A stretch of 64,000 bases of DNA from Acidobacteriota bacterium (GTDB taxonomy: Bacteria; Acidobacteriota; Thermoanaerobaculia; Multivoradales; Multivoraceae): positions 62,001-126,000 of the forward strand of contig JAPPFP010000005.1 in assembly GCA_028877275.1 (NCBI GenBank), written 5' to 3'. Position numbers and translations under genes: made by a program. Shown piece after piece: positions 48,091 through 58,624 of this stretch (position 1 is the stretch's first letter; each line of letters begins with the position of its first letter). The notes under the pieces are model-generated. The model did not search any database. It was not told the origin of the DNA and was given only the letters and a program-made list of their open reading frames with translations.

Positions 48091-49453
48091 AGCGGCTGAG
48101 ATCGCGGTCCTTCACCACGTCGGCGAGCGCGCGGTTCACGTAGGCGGCGTCGACGTTCAGGGTCACGCCGTTCATGTCCGGCGCCTCGAAGGAGACCTCT
48201 TCCAGCAACCGCTCCATCAGGGTGGCCAGGCGGCGGGCGCCGATGTTCTCGGTCTGCGAGTTGACCTGCACCGCCAGCCGGGCGACCTCCCGTACCGCGT
48301 CGTCGCCGAAGGAAAGGTCGAGGCCCTCCGCGCCGAGCAGCGCGCTGTACTGCGTGGTCAGGGCGCTGTCCGGCTCGGTCAGGATGCGGACGAACTCTTC
48401 CTCGCCCAACGCTGCCAGTTCGACGCGGATGGGGAAACGGCCCTGGAGCTCCGGGATCAGGTCCGATGGCTTCGCCACGTGGAACGCTCCGGCGCCGATG
48501 AACAGCACGTGGTCGGTCTTGACCGGTCCGTACTTGGTTGTCACCGTCGTCCCTTCGACGATCGGCAGGAGGTCGCGCTGAACTCCTTCGCGGGACACGT
48601 CGGGACCGTGGCCGCCGTCACGGCCGGCGACCTTGTCGATCTCGTCGAGGAAGACGATGCCGGCCTGCTCGACCCGCAGGCGGGCTTCCTCGGCGACGTC
48701 CTGGCGATCGATCAGCGCCTCGGCCTCCTGCCGCCTCAGGATCTCCCGTGCCTCGCTCACTTCGACCATCTGACGTTTGCGTTTGCCGAACAGGCCCGGG
48801 AGCATCTCCTTCAGGTTGATGCCCACCGCCTCGACGCCCTGGGGAGTGAACATCTCGAACTGCTGGTGCGATGCGTCGTCCACCTCGATCTCGACCATCC
48901 GGTGGTCGAGGCGGCCTTCCTCGAGCCACTCGCGGAAACGCTCGCGGGTCTCGGTGGGCGCCGCCTGGTCGGCGGGATCGCCGGACTCGCCGGCCGGCTG
49001 AGGCGCCTGGGGGACGAGGATCTGGAGCAGCCTCTCGTCGGCCCGGGAGGCGGCGTCGGCCTCGACCGCCGCCCGCTTCTCCTCTCCGACCATCACCACC
49101 GCGAGCTCCATCAGATCGCGGACGATGGACTCGACGTCGCGGCCGACGTAGCCGACCTCGGTGAACTTGCTCGCCTCGATCTTGAGGAACGGGGCGCGGG
49201 CGAGTTTGGCCAGCCGGCGCGCGATCTCCGTCTTGCCGACGCCGGTCGGCCCCATCATCAGGATGTTCTTGGGCGCGATGTCCTCGGCGGTCTCCGGGTC
49301 GAGCTGCTGGCGCCGCCAGCGGTTGCGCATGGCGATCGCGACGGCGCGCTTGGCGTCCTTCTGGCCGACGACGTGGCGGTCGAGCGCGCCCACGATCTCG
49401 CGCGGCGTGAGATCCTCGACGAACGGAGCAGGTGGCTCCGGAGGAAGCGTCAT
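48080..49453 (-). CDS. hslU: ATP-dependent protease ATPase subunit HslU (ClpY)
   Basis: AAA+ unfoldase that feeds the HslV peptidase. The 457-residue product has LTPREIVGALDRHVVGQ, Walker A GPTGVGKTE, the pore-loop segment ASKFTEVGYVGRDVES, an intermediate domain, Walker B GIVFLDEIDKVA, and the C-terminal DLSRYVL tail that docks into HslV. It overlaps hslV by 4 nt. Confidence 0.97.
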   Translation of the reverse strand: MTLPPEPPAPFVEDLTPREIVGALDRHVVGQKDAKRAVAIAMRNRWRRQQLDPETAEDIAPKNILMMGPTGVGKTEIARRLAKLARAPFLKIEASKFTEVGYVGRDVESIVRDLMELAVVMVGEEKRAAVEADAASRADERLLQILVPQAPQPAGESGDPADQAAPTETRERFREWLEEGRLDHRMVEIEVDDASHQQFEMFTPQGVEAVGINLKEMLPGLFGKRKRQMVEVSEAREILRRQEAEALIDRQDVAEEARLRVEQAGIVFLDEIDKVAGRDGGHGPDVSREGVQRDLLPIVEGTTVTTKYGPVKTDHVLFIGAGAFHVAKPSDLIPELQGRFPIRVELAALGEEEFVRILTEPDSALTTQYSALLGAEGLDLSFGDDAVREVARLAVQVNSQTENIGARRLATLMERLLEEVSFEAPDMNGVTLNVDAAYVNRALADVVKDRDLSRYVL

Positions 49454-49998
49454 GCGCCGTCCCCGCCGGTTTCGAGACGCTCGACCGTGATCTCGTCGTT
49501 CGTGTAGATGCAGAGATCGGCGGTGATCCGCATCGCCTCGAGCGCGATCCGTTCCGCGTCGAGTTCGGTGTGCTCGAGCAGGGCGCGAGCTGCGGCCAGG
49601 GCGTAGTTCCCGCCCGAGCCGATCGCCAGCGGCATGTCGCTGTCCGGTTCCAGGAGGTCGCCGTTGCCCATCGCGAGGAAGCTCTTGCGGCCGTCGGTGA
49701 CGATCATCTGGGCCTCCAGCCGTCGCAGGGCGCGATCCGTCCTCCAGTCCATGGCCAGTTCGACCACGGCGCGCTCGAAGTTCCCCTGGTACTCGTCGAG
49801 CTTCGCCTCGAACCGCGAGAAGAGGGCCAGCGCGTCGGCGCCGCCGCCCGCGAAGCCGACCAGAACCTGCCCCTTGCCGGCGCGCTGGACCTTGCGGGCC
49901 CTCGCCTTGACCACGGTGTTCGCGGCGCCGTTCGTGACCTGGCCGTCACTGGCCATGCATGTCGTGGCGCCGCGGCGCACGAGCAGAATCGTCGTCAT
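49450..49998 (-). CDS. hslV: ATP-dependent protease peptidase subunit HslV (ClpQ)
   Basis: Proteasome-like N-terminal-threonine peptidase, 182 residues. After removal of Met the mature protein starts TTILLVRR with the nucleophilic Thr, followed by GATTCMASDGQVTNG, the KARKVQR-type segment and VGFAGGGADALALF. It partners HslU, whose gene overlaps it. The family consensus is TTI(V/L)xVRR, so the start ATG 49998 is secure. Confidence 0.97.
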   Translation of the reverse strand: MTTILLVRRGATTCMASDGQVTNGAANTVVKARARKVQRAGKGQVLVGFAGGGADALALFSRFEAKLDEYQGNFERAVVELAMDWRTDRALRRLEAQMIVTDGRKSFLAMGNGDLLEPDSDMPLAIGSGGNYALAAARALLEHTELDAERIALEAMRITADLCIYTNDEITVERLETGGDGA

Positions 49999-50046
49999 GG
50001 TTGGCTGGGGCTCCCGAGCTGCCCGTCACGGGCGGTCGCAGGTCGT

Positions 50047-50865
50047 CTACGGATTCTCTCGCAGAATGTTGAGCAGGGATACCTCGGGACTGGTCCAGCC
50101 CGGGCCGCCGATGAAACGGCCGATCTCCTGGCCGTCTCGATAGACGATCGCCGTCGGGAGTTCCGTGACGCTGAGACGGTCAACCTCGGCGTCACCCCAC
50201 GGGTTGTCGTCCCCGAGGCCGTAGTACGTGAACTGCACGGGTGAGTCCTGGAGCTCCTCGTGGACCTTCAGGCCGCGCGGCATGAAGCGCTCGCAGACGT
50301 GACACCAGGACCCGAACACGACGCGGACCTCGACCCCGGCGCCGAGCGCGGCCGCCTCGGCGACCGCCGCCGGGTCGCTCTCGTAGGAGCTGGCGTCGCG
50401 GCGATAGCCCGGTTCGTGGGCGTAGAGTTCCGCGAGCGTCGCCTCGCCGGCCCAGGAGGGGCGCTGCCGGAGTTGGGCCAGTACGCCGTCCACCGCGAAC
50501 TCGAGTCCCTTCGGAATCTGGCGGAACGGCATGGCGGGGCCGAACAGGGCGCCGGGCAGGAGATCGAGGGTGTCCTCGCCGGCGGGGGAGATCTTGAGTA
50601 GCTGAACCTTGCGGGTCATCTGATTGCGGGCGCTCAGCAGCACCGGAGACGGCAGGCCGTCGGCGACCACGAGGAAGGCCCCCGCGCTGCGAGAGAGGTA
50701 GAGCTGCGCGTCAGGCGCCACCTGTCCCTGCAGGAAGAGCTGGTAGTCGCCAACGAGCTGGAAGCCGCGCAGGTCGTCCTGGGCGATGGCGGCGCCGGAG
50801 ACCGTCAGGCACGCGACCATCGCCAGTGCGCACGGAGTGGTTCGGAGGGCTGCAGGGAGTTTCAT
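50047..50865 (-). CDS. Exported thioredoxin-like-fold protein
   Basis: 272 residues with a signal peptide (about residues 8-28, ending GAAIAQ). The N-terminal half is not recognised. The C-terminal half resembles a thioredoxin domain: VRVVFGSWCHVCERFMP carries a CHVC redox motif, followed by the cis-Pro segment TELPTAIVYRDGQEIGRFIGG. It is probably a periplasmic thiol oxidoreductase. It is inserted between xerC and hslV in an otherwise conserved gene order, with gaps of 34 and 48 nt, so it could be cotranscribed with the HslUV protease. The DsbD homologue in this window (28898-30775) could supply its electrons. Confidence 0.82.
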   Translation of the reverse strand: MKLPAALRTTPCALAMVACLTVSGAAIAQDDLRGFQLVGDYQLFLQGQVAPDAQLYLSRSAGAFLVVADGLPSPVLLSARNQMTRKVQLLKISPAGEDTLDLLPGALFGPAMPFRQIPKGLEFAVDGVLAQLRQRPSWAGEATLAELYAHEPGYRRDASSYESDPAAVAEAAALGAGVEVRVVFGSWCHVCERFMPRGLKVHEELQDSPVQFTYYGLGDDNPWGDAEVDRLSVTELPTAIVYRDGQEIGRFIGGPGWTSPEVSLLNILRENP

Positions 50866-51807
50866 TCGAGGTCCTCTTCTTGAACTGTCGGGAAGGAACT
50901 CAGGCGCCCTTCGCCCTGGGATGGCTTTCCCGATAGACCTGAAGCAGGCGACCGGTATCCACGTGCATGTAGCGCTGAGTGGTCGAGAGCGAGGCGTGGC
51001 CGAGGAGTTCCTGGATCGAACGCAGGTCGGCGCCCGACTCGAGCAGGTGCGTCGCGAAGCTGTGGCGCAGGGCGTGCGGGTGAGCCCCCGCTGCCTGTGC
51101 CGTCTCCTCGACGTAGCGGTCGATGATGCGACGCACCGACCGCGCCGAGAGTCGGCCCCCGTTGCGGTTCAGGAACACCGGTTCCAGGTGTCCATCCTCG
51201 TTGCCGCTCCGACGCCGGAACACGTCTTCCCAGGCGTCGAGCCACTGCCGGAGCGCCTGCTCCGCCGGCCCGCCGAAGGGCGTCATCCGTTCGCGGTCTC
51301 CCTTGCCGATCACGCGGAGCACCCGGGTACCGAGGTCGACATCGCGCCAGTTCAGTGCGACCAGTTCGCCGACGCGGAGGCCCGAGGCGTAGAGCAGCTC
51401 GAGTAGCGCGCGATCCCGCAGGCCGAGAGGTCCCTCGCGGCCGGCGGGCGCCTCGAGCAGCGCTTCGATCTCGCCCGGACGCAGGTGGCGGGGAAGGGTC
51501 TTCTCGACCTTCGGCGTGGGCACCGACTCGGCCGGGTTCGACTGCATCCGGCCCATCAGACAGGCGTAGCGGAACAGGCCGCGCAGCGCCGAGAGGTGGC
51601 GGCCCTGAGTGCGCCGGGCCAGTCGACGCTGGTTGAGAGCGGCGACGAAGGACCGGACCAGCAGTTGGTCGATGTCGTCGAGGTTCTGGTCATCGCTGCC
51701 GCTGGCGGTTCGGAACTCGGCGAAGGCCGCAAGATCCCGGCCGTACGCGCGCACGGTGTGTTCGGAGTAATTGCGCTCCAGCTCCAGGTATTCCAGGAAG
51801 TCCGCGA

Positions 51808-53205
<1,398 letters not shown>

Positions 53206-53233
53206 TGGCGCATCATGGCAAGGCCCCGCCGGC

Positions 53234-53261
53234 TTGACAAGGTTCACCGCTCAACTATCGT
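53234..53261 (+). promoter_or_regulatory. Candidate promoter for topA
   Basis: TTGACA (53234-53239), a 16-nt spacer and TATCGT (53256-53261) form a sigma-70-like promoter in the trmFO/topA gap. Transcription would start near 53268, leaving a leader of only about 5 nt before the topA ATG at 53273. Confidence 0.5.
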
Positions 53262-53272
53262 CCCCCGCGCAC

Positions 53273-55975
53273 ATGACTAACTCGCTCGTCATCGTGGAGT
53301 CGCCGGCCAAGGCCCGGACCATCGAGCGCTACCTCGGACCCGGCTACCGGGTGGAGTCCTCGATCGGACACATTCGAGACCTGCCCCGGACCGCCGCCGA
53401 GGTGCCGGAGAAGTACCGTGGCCGCCCATGGGCCCGCCTCGGGGTCGACATCGAAGGCGGATTCGATCCGCTCTACGTGATCCCGCGCGAGAAAAAGGAG
53501 CAGATCACGAAGCTCCGCAAGGCGCTGCGGGATGCCGATGAACTCGTGCTCGCGACGGATGAGGATCGCGAGGGGGAAGCGATTGCGTGGCACCTGAAGG
53601 AGGTGCTCCGGCCCAAGGTTCCGGTGCGCCGGATGGTCTTCCATGAGATCACGCGGTCAGCGGTCGAGGCGGCGCTGACCAGGACGCGGGACATCGACCA
53701 CCGTCTGGTCGACGCTCAGGAGGCGCGACGGGTGCTGGACCGGCTCTACGGCTACGAGGTCTCGCCGGTGCTCTGGAAGAAGGTCCAGCCGCGCCTGTCC
53801 GCCGGCCGCGTGCAATCCGTGGCGACGCGGATCGTCGTCGAGCGGGAGCGCGAGCGGATGGCTTTCGTGCCCGCGGACTACTGGACCGTAGACGTGGAGC
53901 TCGAGACGGAGGACGGGCAGGCGCGACGCTTCCCGGCGCGCGTGTCGGCGGTCGGCGGCAGGACGGTGGCTCGCGGGCGGGACTTCGACCGGACGACGGG
54001 CAAGCTGAAGACGAAGGCCCACCTGCTGCTGCAGGTCGAGGCGGAAACCCTGGGCGAGGAGTTGCCCTCGACCCGCCCGGTGGTCGCTGAGGTGAAGGAA
54101 CAGCCGTTCACCCGACGTCCCTACGCGCCCTTCATCACCTCGACTCTCCAGCAAGAGGCCGCGCGCAAGCTCCGGTACACGGCGCAGCGCACGATGAGGG
54201 TGGCCCAGGGGCTGTACGAGAACGGCTACATCACCTACATGCGCACGGACTCGACCTCCCTCTCCGGGCAGGCGATCGCCGCCGCGCGGCGGCAGGTCGC
54301 CGATCTCTACGGCTCGGAGTACCTGCCGGCCAAGGCGCGTGTCTATGCCCGGAGAGCGAACGCCCAGGAGGCACACGAGGCCATCCGGCCGGCCGGCACC
54401 AGCTTCCGCACGCCTGACCAGTTGCGCGGAGCCCTCGATCGGGACTCGCTGCGCCTCTACGAGTTGATCTGGAAGCGGACGCTGGCGTCCCAAATGAAGG
54501 ACGCCACCGGCACCAGCACGACCGTGCTCCTCGAGACCTCCACGCCGGGGACAGGCGCGGTTCAACTGACCGCCTCCGGCCGGGTGCTGCGTTTCGCCGG
54601 TTTCCTGCGCGTCTACGTGGAGGGTAGTGACGATCCGCGCACGCGGGCGGAGGACGAGGAGCGTTTCCTGCCGCCGCTCCGCCGGGGCGAGACGGTCGGC
54701 GTGGCGACCGCCGAGCCGAACGGCCACACGACGCAGGCGCCCGCGCGCTACACGGAGGCCAGTCTGGTCCGCGAACTGGAGAAGCAGGGCGTGGGCCGGC
54801 CGTCTACGTACGCGGCCATCCTCCAGACCATCGTGGACCGGGGGTACGTCTGGAAGAAGGGGTCGGCCCTGGTGCCGACCTTCCTCGCCTTCGCCGTGAC
54901 CCGGCTCCTGGAGCAGCACCTTGGAGATCTGGTGGACCTGGACTTCACGGCGCGAATGGAGAGCGACCTCGACGCGATCGCCGGCGGAGAGCGGGAGGCC
55001 AGGCCGTGGCTGCGGAACTTCTACTTCGGCCGCGAGCCGGGGCCTGATAGCGCCGGCCGCAAGGGGTTGCAGTCGCTGGTCGGCGAGGGGATCGACGATA
55101 TCGACGCCCGCGCGGTGTGTTCGCTCCTGCTGGGAGAGGACGAGGAGGGCCGCGCAGTCGCCGTCCGGGTCGGCCGCTACGGTCCGTACGTCCAGGCCGG
55201 CGACGACGGGGAACGGGTCTCCCTGGAGGAAAGCACGCCGCCCGACGAGCTCACCCTCGAGCGGGCCCTCTCGATGCTTGAGAGCGTGTCGGAGCAGAGC
55301 GGGCCGCTGGGACACCATCCGGAAACCGGCGAACCGGTCTACGTCAAGACGGGTCGCTACGGCGACTACGTTCAGTTGGGAGATGCCGTCCCGAGCGGAG
55401 CGGGCCGGAAGCGCGGCAGAAAGTCCGGAGGTGGGGCGGCGAAGCCGAAGATGGCCAGCCTGTGGCCGTCGATGGATCGGAAGAACCTCACCCTCGACGA
55501 AGCGCTCCTGCTCCTGTCCTTTCCGCGCGAACTCGGCCGTCATCCCGAGAGCGATGAGGTCATTACCGTCCAGGACGGGAGATACGGCGCGTACATCCGG
55601 TGCGGCAAGGAGAGCCGCAGCCTGGAAAGCCAGGAACAGATGGCGACGATCGGGGTCGACGATGCCCTGGCGCTATTGCGCCAGCCGAAGCGTCGCCGGG
55701 GCTCGGCGTCGGTGCTCAAGGAGCTGGGCGAACACCCGAAGAGCGGCCTCGCCCTCTCCATCAAGACGGGGCGCTTCGGTCCCTATGTAACGGATGGTCA
55801 GGTCAACGCCACGGTGCCCAAAGCCAGGGATCCGCAGGACGTCGGCCTGGAAGAAGCGGTCGATCTGCTGGCGGCGCGGGAGGCGAAGCTGGTGGCCCAG
55901 GGCAAGGACCCCAGAGCGCCCCGCCGCCGGCCGGTGCGGAAGCGGAGATCGACGAAGAAGACGTCGCGTCGCTAG
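53273..55975 (+). CDS. topA: DNA topoisomerase I
   Basis: Type IA topoisomerase that relaxes negative supercoils. From ATG 53273 it has 900 residues: Toprim domain (LVIVESPAKARTIERYLG, ATDEDREGEAIAWHL), then LSAGRVQSVATRI and the active-site Tyr in YITYMRTDSTSLS. In place of the usual zinc fingers, the C-terminal about 250 residues hold four Toprim-C-terminal repeats marked by GRYGPYV, GRYGDYV, GRYGAYI and GRFGPYV. The tail is very basic (RRRPVRKRRSTKKTSRR). It is divergent from trmFO and convergent with dprA. Confidence 0.97.
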   Translation: MTNSLVIVESPAKARTIERYLGPGYRVESSIGHIRDLPRTAAEVPEKYRGRPWARLGVDIEGGFDPLYVIPREKKEQITKLRKALRDADELVLATDEDREGEAIAWHLKEVLRPKVPVRRMVFHEITRSAVEAALTRTRDIDHRLVDAQEARRVLDRLYGYEVSPVLWKKVQPRLSAGRVQSVATRIVVERERERMAFVPADYWTVDVELETEDGQARRFPARVSAVGGRTVARGRDFDRTTGKLKTKAHLLLQVEAETLGEELPSTRPVVAEVKEQPFTRRPYAPFITSTLQQEAARKLRYTAQRTMRVAQGLYENGYITYMRTDSTSLSGQAIAAARRQVADLYGSEYLPAKARVYARRANAQEAHEAIRPAGTSFRTPDQLRGALDRDSLRLYELIWKRTLASQMKDATGTSTTVLLETSTPGTGAVQLTASGRVLRFAGFLRVYVEGSDDPRTRAEDEERFLPPLRRGETVGVATAEPNGHTTQAPARYTEASLVRELEKQGVGRPSTYAAILQTIVDRGYVWKKGSALVPTFLAFAVTRLLEQHLGDLVDLDFTARMESDLDAIAGGEREARPWLRNFYFGREPGPDSAGRKGLQSLVGEGIDDIDARAVCSLLLGEDEEGRAVAVRVGRYGPYVQAGDDGERVSLEESTPPDELTLERALSMLESVSEQSGPLGHHPETGEPVYVKTGRYGDYVQLGDAVPSGAGRKRGRKSGGGAAKPKMASLWPSMDRKNLTLDEALLLLSFPRELGRHPESDEVITVQDGRYGAYIRCGKESRSLESQEQMATIGVDDALALLRQPKRRRGSASVLKELGEHPKSGLALSIKTGRFGPYVTDGQVNATVPKARDPQDVGLEEAVDLLAAREAKLVAQGKDPRAPRRRPVRKRRSTKKTSRR

Positions 55976-56052
55976 GCGCGGCAGAAGTCCAGAAGCCGGC
56001 GCTACGCGCCGGATGCCGGCGAGGGCGCCGGCGCACCCAGTTTCTGCCGCGC
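55976..56052. other. Cloverleaf-like inverted-repeat structure between topA and dprA
   Basis: An 11-bp outer stem (55976-55986 with 56042-56052, arms GCGCGGCAGAA and TTCTGCCGCGC) encloses two perfect 7-bp hairpins: 55996-56002/56006-56012 (loop TAC) and 56015-56021/56026-56032 (loop AGGG). It begins right after the topA stop and ends 7 nt before the dprA stop. It could terminate both convergent transcripts, or be a REP-type element; no T-run follows. Confidence 0.6.
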
Positions 56053-56058
56053 GGACTC

Positions 56059-57225
56059 CTAGCGGGCCATCAGCGCGTAGTTCGCGCCCTCGTAGCGGCG
56101 CACGAGTCCATCGACTTCCAGGCGGGCGAGGGTGGCGAGAACGCCGGGCACCGGTCGCTTGAGTTGCGAGGCGAGTTCCTCCGGAGTCCGGGCGCCTTCC
56201 CTCAGGGCCACCAGGAGGTCGTCGACCTCGGACGCGCCGCCGGCGGACCGGGTCGGTTCGGCCGTGTCTTTCGGAGGGCTTTCGAGTCGAGCGAGGATCG
56301 GCGTCGGCAGGGTATCGAGCATGGCGTCGGGGTCGAGGGCGGGTATCGCTCCGTCTCGAAGCAGCAGGTGGCTGCCGGCGGACTCCCGGGAGAGGACCGA
56401 ACCCGGAACCGCGTAGACATCGCGCCCGAGGTCCAGGGCCAGGCGCGCCGTGATCAATGAGCCCGAGCGCCGGGCGGCGCGGACCACGAGCGAGGCGAAG
56501 CCGAGGGCGGCGATCAGGCGGTTTCGGATCGGAAAGTGGTGGGCACGGGGCTGCCATCCGAGAGGGAACTCGGTGATGAGGCAGCCGTGCCGCGCGATCT
56601 CGGCCGCGGTCCGGCGGCTGCCGCGGGGGTAGTCGACGTCGATGCCGCAGCCGAGCACGGCGGTGGTGCGGCCCGTACCGGCGCGGGCCGCCAGCGCGCT
56701 CCGGTGGGCGGCCTGGTCGATGCCGCGGGCGAATCCGGAGATGACGACCAGGCCGGCCGCGGCCAGGCGGCGCGCGAACCAGGCCGCGACCTCGAGACCG
56801 TACGCGTCCGCCTTGCGCGAACCGACGATCGAGATGCCGGGCAAAGGAGTCAGGCTGCCGCGGACGTAGAGGACGGGAGGCGCCTGCAGTCCGAGGTCGG
56901 CGAGCGCCGGTGGATAGTCACGATCGACCAGGGTGACGATGTCGACGCCGTCCTCGCTCGCCCGCGCCATCTCGGCGCGCGCGTCGTCCAGGCGCCCACG
57001 CGCCGCGTGCAGGATGGTCCGGATCCTGTCGAGTGGTGCCTCGAGGCTGCTGGCCGCCTCCTCGGCGAAGCGCTCGCCGCGAAGTTCGCCGGCCGTGCCG
57101 AGTCGTTGAGCGAGTGCACAGATGAGGCCGCGGTCGCCGTGGACCAGATTCAGTGCGACGAGCGTTCGTCGGACATCGTCTCCGTCTTTCGGGGTGCTTC
57201 CGTTCGGGACCGGCTTGTCTGCCAT
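56059..57225 (-). CDS. dprA: DNA-processing protein DprA
   Basis: Loads RecA on incoming single-stranded DNA during transformation. The 388-residue protein has a helical N-terminal domain, then the Rossmann-like DprA core: PPVLYVRGSL, ISIVGSRKADAYG, VVISGFARGIDQAAH, VLGCGIDVDYPRG, LITEFPLGWQP and FPIRNRLIAALG. A C-terminal winged helix (about residues 320-385) follows. dprA next to topA is a common order. No other competence genes are seen here. Confidence 0.95.
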   Translation of the reverse strand: MADKPVPNGSTPKDGDDVRRTLVALNLVHGDRGLICALAQRLGTAGELRGERFAEEAASSLEAPLDRIRTILHAARGRLDDARAEMARASEDGVDIVTLVDRDYPPALADLGLQAPPVLYVRGSLTPLPGISIVGSRKADAYGLEVAAWFARRLAAAGLVVISGFARGIDQAAHRSALAARAGTGRTTAVLGCGIDVDYPRGSRRTAAEIARHGCLITEFPLGWQPRAHHFPIRNRLIAALGFASLVVRAARRSGSLITARLALDLGRDVYAVPGSVLSRESAGSHLLLRDGAIPALDPDAMLDTLPTPILARLESPPKDTAEPTRSAGGASEVDDLLVALREGARTPEELASQLKRPVPGVLATLARLEVDGLVRRYEGANYALMAR

Positions 57226-57309
57226 CGCGCTGCCTGCCTTTCGGATCGTGCGACTCCAGGTGGCCTGTAACGGCGCTCAGAGACAGAGACGGATTCCTTG
57301 TCCGTGATC

Positions 57310-57315
57310 TATACT
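57310..57315 (+). promoter_or_regulatory. -10 element suggesting a leaderless transcript
   Basis: TATACT at 57310-57315 ends 6 nt before the ATG at 57322, so the predicted first base of the mRNA is at or next to the start codon. No ribosome site is seen before that ATG, which agrees with leaderless translation. The -35 region is not convincing. Confidence 0.45.
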
Positions 57316-57321
57316 GGCTCG

Positions 57322-57807
57322 ATGACGCGGACTGCTTACCGCCGGCCGCGCGTTCTGGCGTTGATCACGGCAGTGCTGGTCCTGGCGACTGTTACCGGCG
57401 CCGCCGGAGCGCAGAAGCGCAAGGTGGCCCCCGAGGCCAAACAGCAGTGGCAATTCGGCGTCGACATGGCCAACCGGGGCCTCTGGAGCGAGGCCCTTTT
57501 CCGGTTCGAGCAGGCGCGCAAGATCGAGCCGGAACACCCGGCGATCCTGAGCAACATCGCGGTCGCGCATGAAGCGCTGGGTCTGTTCGAGGAAGCCCTG
57601 GGCTACTACCGGCAGGCGCTGCGGCTGGCGCCTCGCGAGCGGGATGTCCGGCGGAACTACTCGCGCTTCGTGGAGTACTACCAGAACTTCAAGGGCGACC
57701 GGGAGGACGAGGAAGAGGGGTCGCCGGTGGCGGAGGAAGCCGTCCAGCCCGCCTCCGCTGAGAGCGGTGGAGGCGGTGCGAGCGGACCGCTTGCCGATGC
57801 GCCGTGA
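57322..57807 (+). CDS. Exported TPR protein
   Basis: 161 residues from ATG 57322. An N-terminal signal peptide (about residues 10-30, ending GAAGAQ) is followed by TPR units WQFGVDMANRGLWSEALFRF, ILSNIAVAHEALGLFEEAL and YYRQALRLAPRERDVRRNY, and then an acidic, Glu/Ser/Gly-rich tail. TPRs bind other proteins, so this is probably a periplasmic scaffold. It is followed 79 nt later by two more exported proteins on the same strand. Specific function unknown. Confidence 0.8.
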   Translation: MTRTAYRRPRVLALITAVLVLATVTGAAGAQKRKVAPEAKQQWQFGVDMANRGLWSEALFRFEQARKIEPEHPAILSNIAVAHEALGLFEEALGYYRQALRLAPRERDVRRNYSRFVEYYQNFKGDREDEEEGSPVAEEAVQPASAESGGGGASGPLADAP

Positions 57808-57847
57808 CGTGGCTCCCGGCTCACGGCAGTGATCGGCCCGGAGGTCA

Positions 57848-57863
57848 TGGAACAGTTCTTGCT
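57848..57863 (+). promoter_or_regulatory. Candidate sigma-54 (-24/-12) promoter
   Basis: TGGAACAGTTCTTGCT matches the sigma-54 consensus TGGCACG-N4-TTGCW with the invariant GG and GC dinucleotides exactly 10 nt apart (57849-57850 and 57861-57862). Transcription would start near 57874, just before the ribosome site GGAGGTGA (57876-57883) and GTG 57887. It could be activated by an enhancer-binding protein such as that at 5393-8620; no upstream activator site was identified. Confidence 0.5.
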
Positions 57864-57886
57864 TGCCCCGAGGTTGGAGGTGACGC

Positions 57887-58615
57887 GTGACGCAAGCTGC
57901 CAGTAGAGGATCGGCAATCGTGGCGTCGGCTGGTCTCCTGGTCGGCTTGCTGGTGCCGCTGACAGCGACTCCGGCGAGTGCGGAAGGGACGGTCGAAGTG
58001 AGGCTGAAACTGCCGATGCGGGCGCGGATCGACCTGACGGGCCGCGACACCCTGCTGCCTGCGCCTTTCCTGGTCGTCAGCCAGGAAGGCGAAGGCCGGA
58101 TCGAAGGGTCGGACATCGACGTCCAGGGCGAGTTCGAGCGCTACCTGAACAAGGTGCTGCGTCGGGAGACGGACCTGCGGATCGTCGAGGCGGGACGGAT
58201 CGACTACCCGACGTACGACCTCGAGATGCTGGCCAGGGACGAGGACTTCTGGCGCAATCTCGGCGAGAGCACGCAGTCGGACCTCATCCTCGCCGGCACC
58301 CTGGACTTCGACATTCAGGATCGGTCGGGCTACCGCACCGAGGAGTACATCTCGCCGTTCGACGGCCGCACGATGTACCGGCAGGTGCTCGTCGAGCAGA
58401 CAGGCTTCGAGTACGACATCGTGGTCATGGTCTTCGACGGTTCGACCGGCGAACTGATCTACAACGACAACTTCAAGGACTTCAAGAGCTTCGAGGGCGA
58501 GCAGGCGGACCCGCTGCAGGGGATGTTCGAGAACCTGTATGCGCTGGAGGACCGCATTCTCGGCGTGTTCACGCAGAAGGACATCGAAGTTTCGCGCGTG
58601 ATCTTCACGCCCTAA
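57887..58615 (+). CDS. Exported protein with possible TolB-N/CsgG-like fold
   Basis: 242 residues from GTG 57887, with GGAGGTGA 3 nt upstream. A signal peptide (about residues 9-32, ending PASA) is clear. The mature region has a pattern like TolB-N or CsgG/LpoB-type domains: FERYLNKVLRRETDLRIVEA, then a helix ending near LGESTQSDLILAGTLDF, and a beta strand YDIVVMVFDGSTGELIYND. This fold assignment is tentative. The gene lies 9 nt before the large protease/barrel gene and is probably cotranscribed with it. Confidence 0.78.
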   Translation: MTQAASRGSAIVASAGLLVGLLVPLTATPASAEGTVEVRLKLPMRARIDLTGRDTLLPAPFLVVSQEGEGRIEGSDIDVQGEFERYLNKVLRRETDLRIVEAGRIDYPTYDLEMLARDEDFWRNLGESTQSDLILAGTLDFDIQDRSGYRTEEYISPFDGRTMYRQVLVEQTGFEYDIVVMVFDGSTGELIYNDNFKDFKSFEGEQADPLQGMFENLYALEDRILGVFTQKDIEVSRVIFTP

Positions 58616-58624
58616 GGAGGAGCA

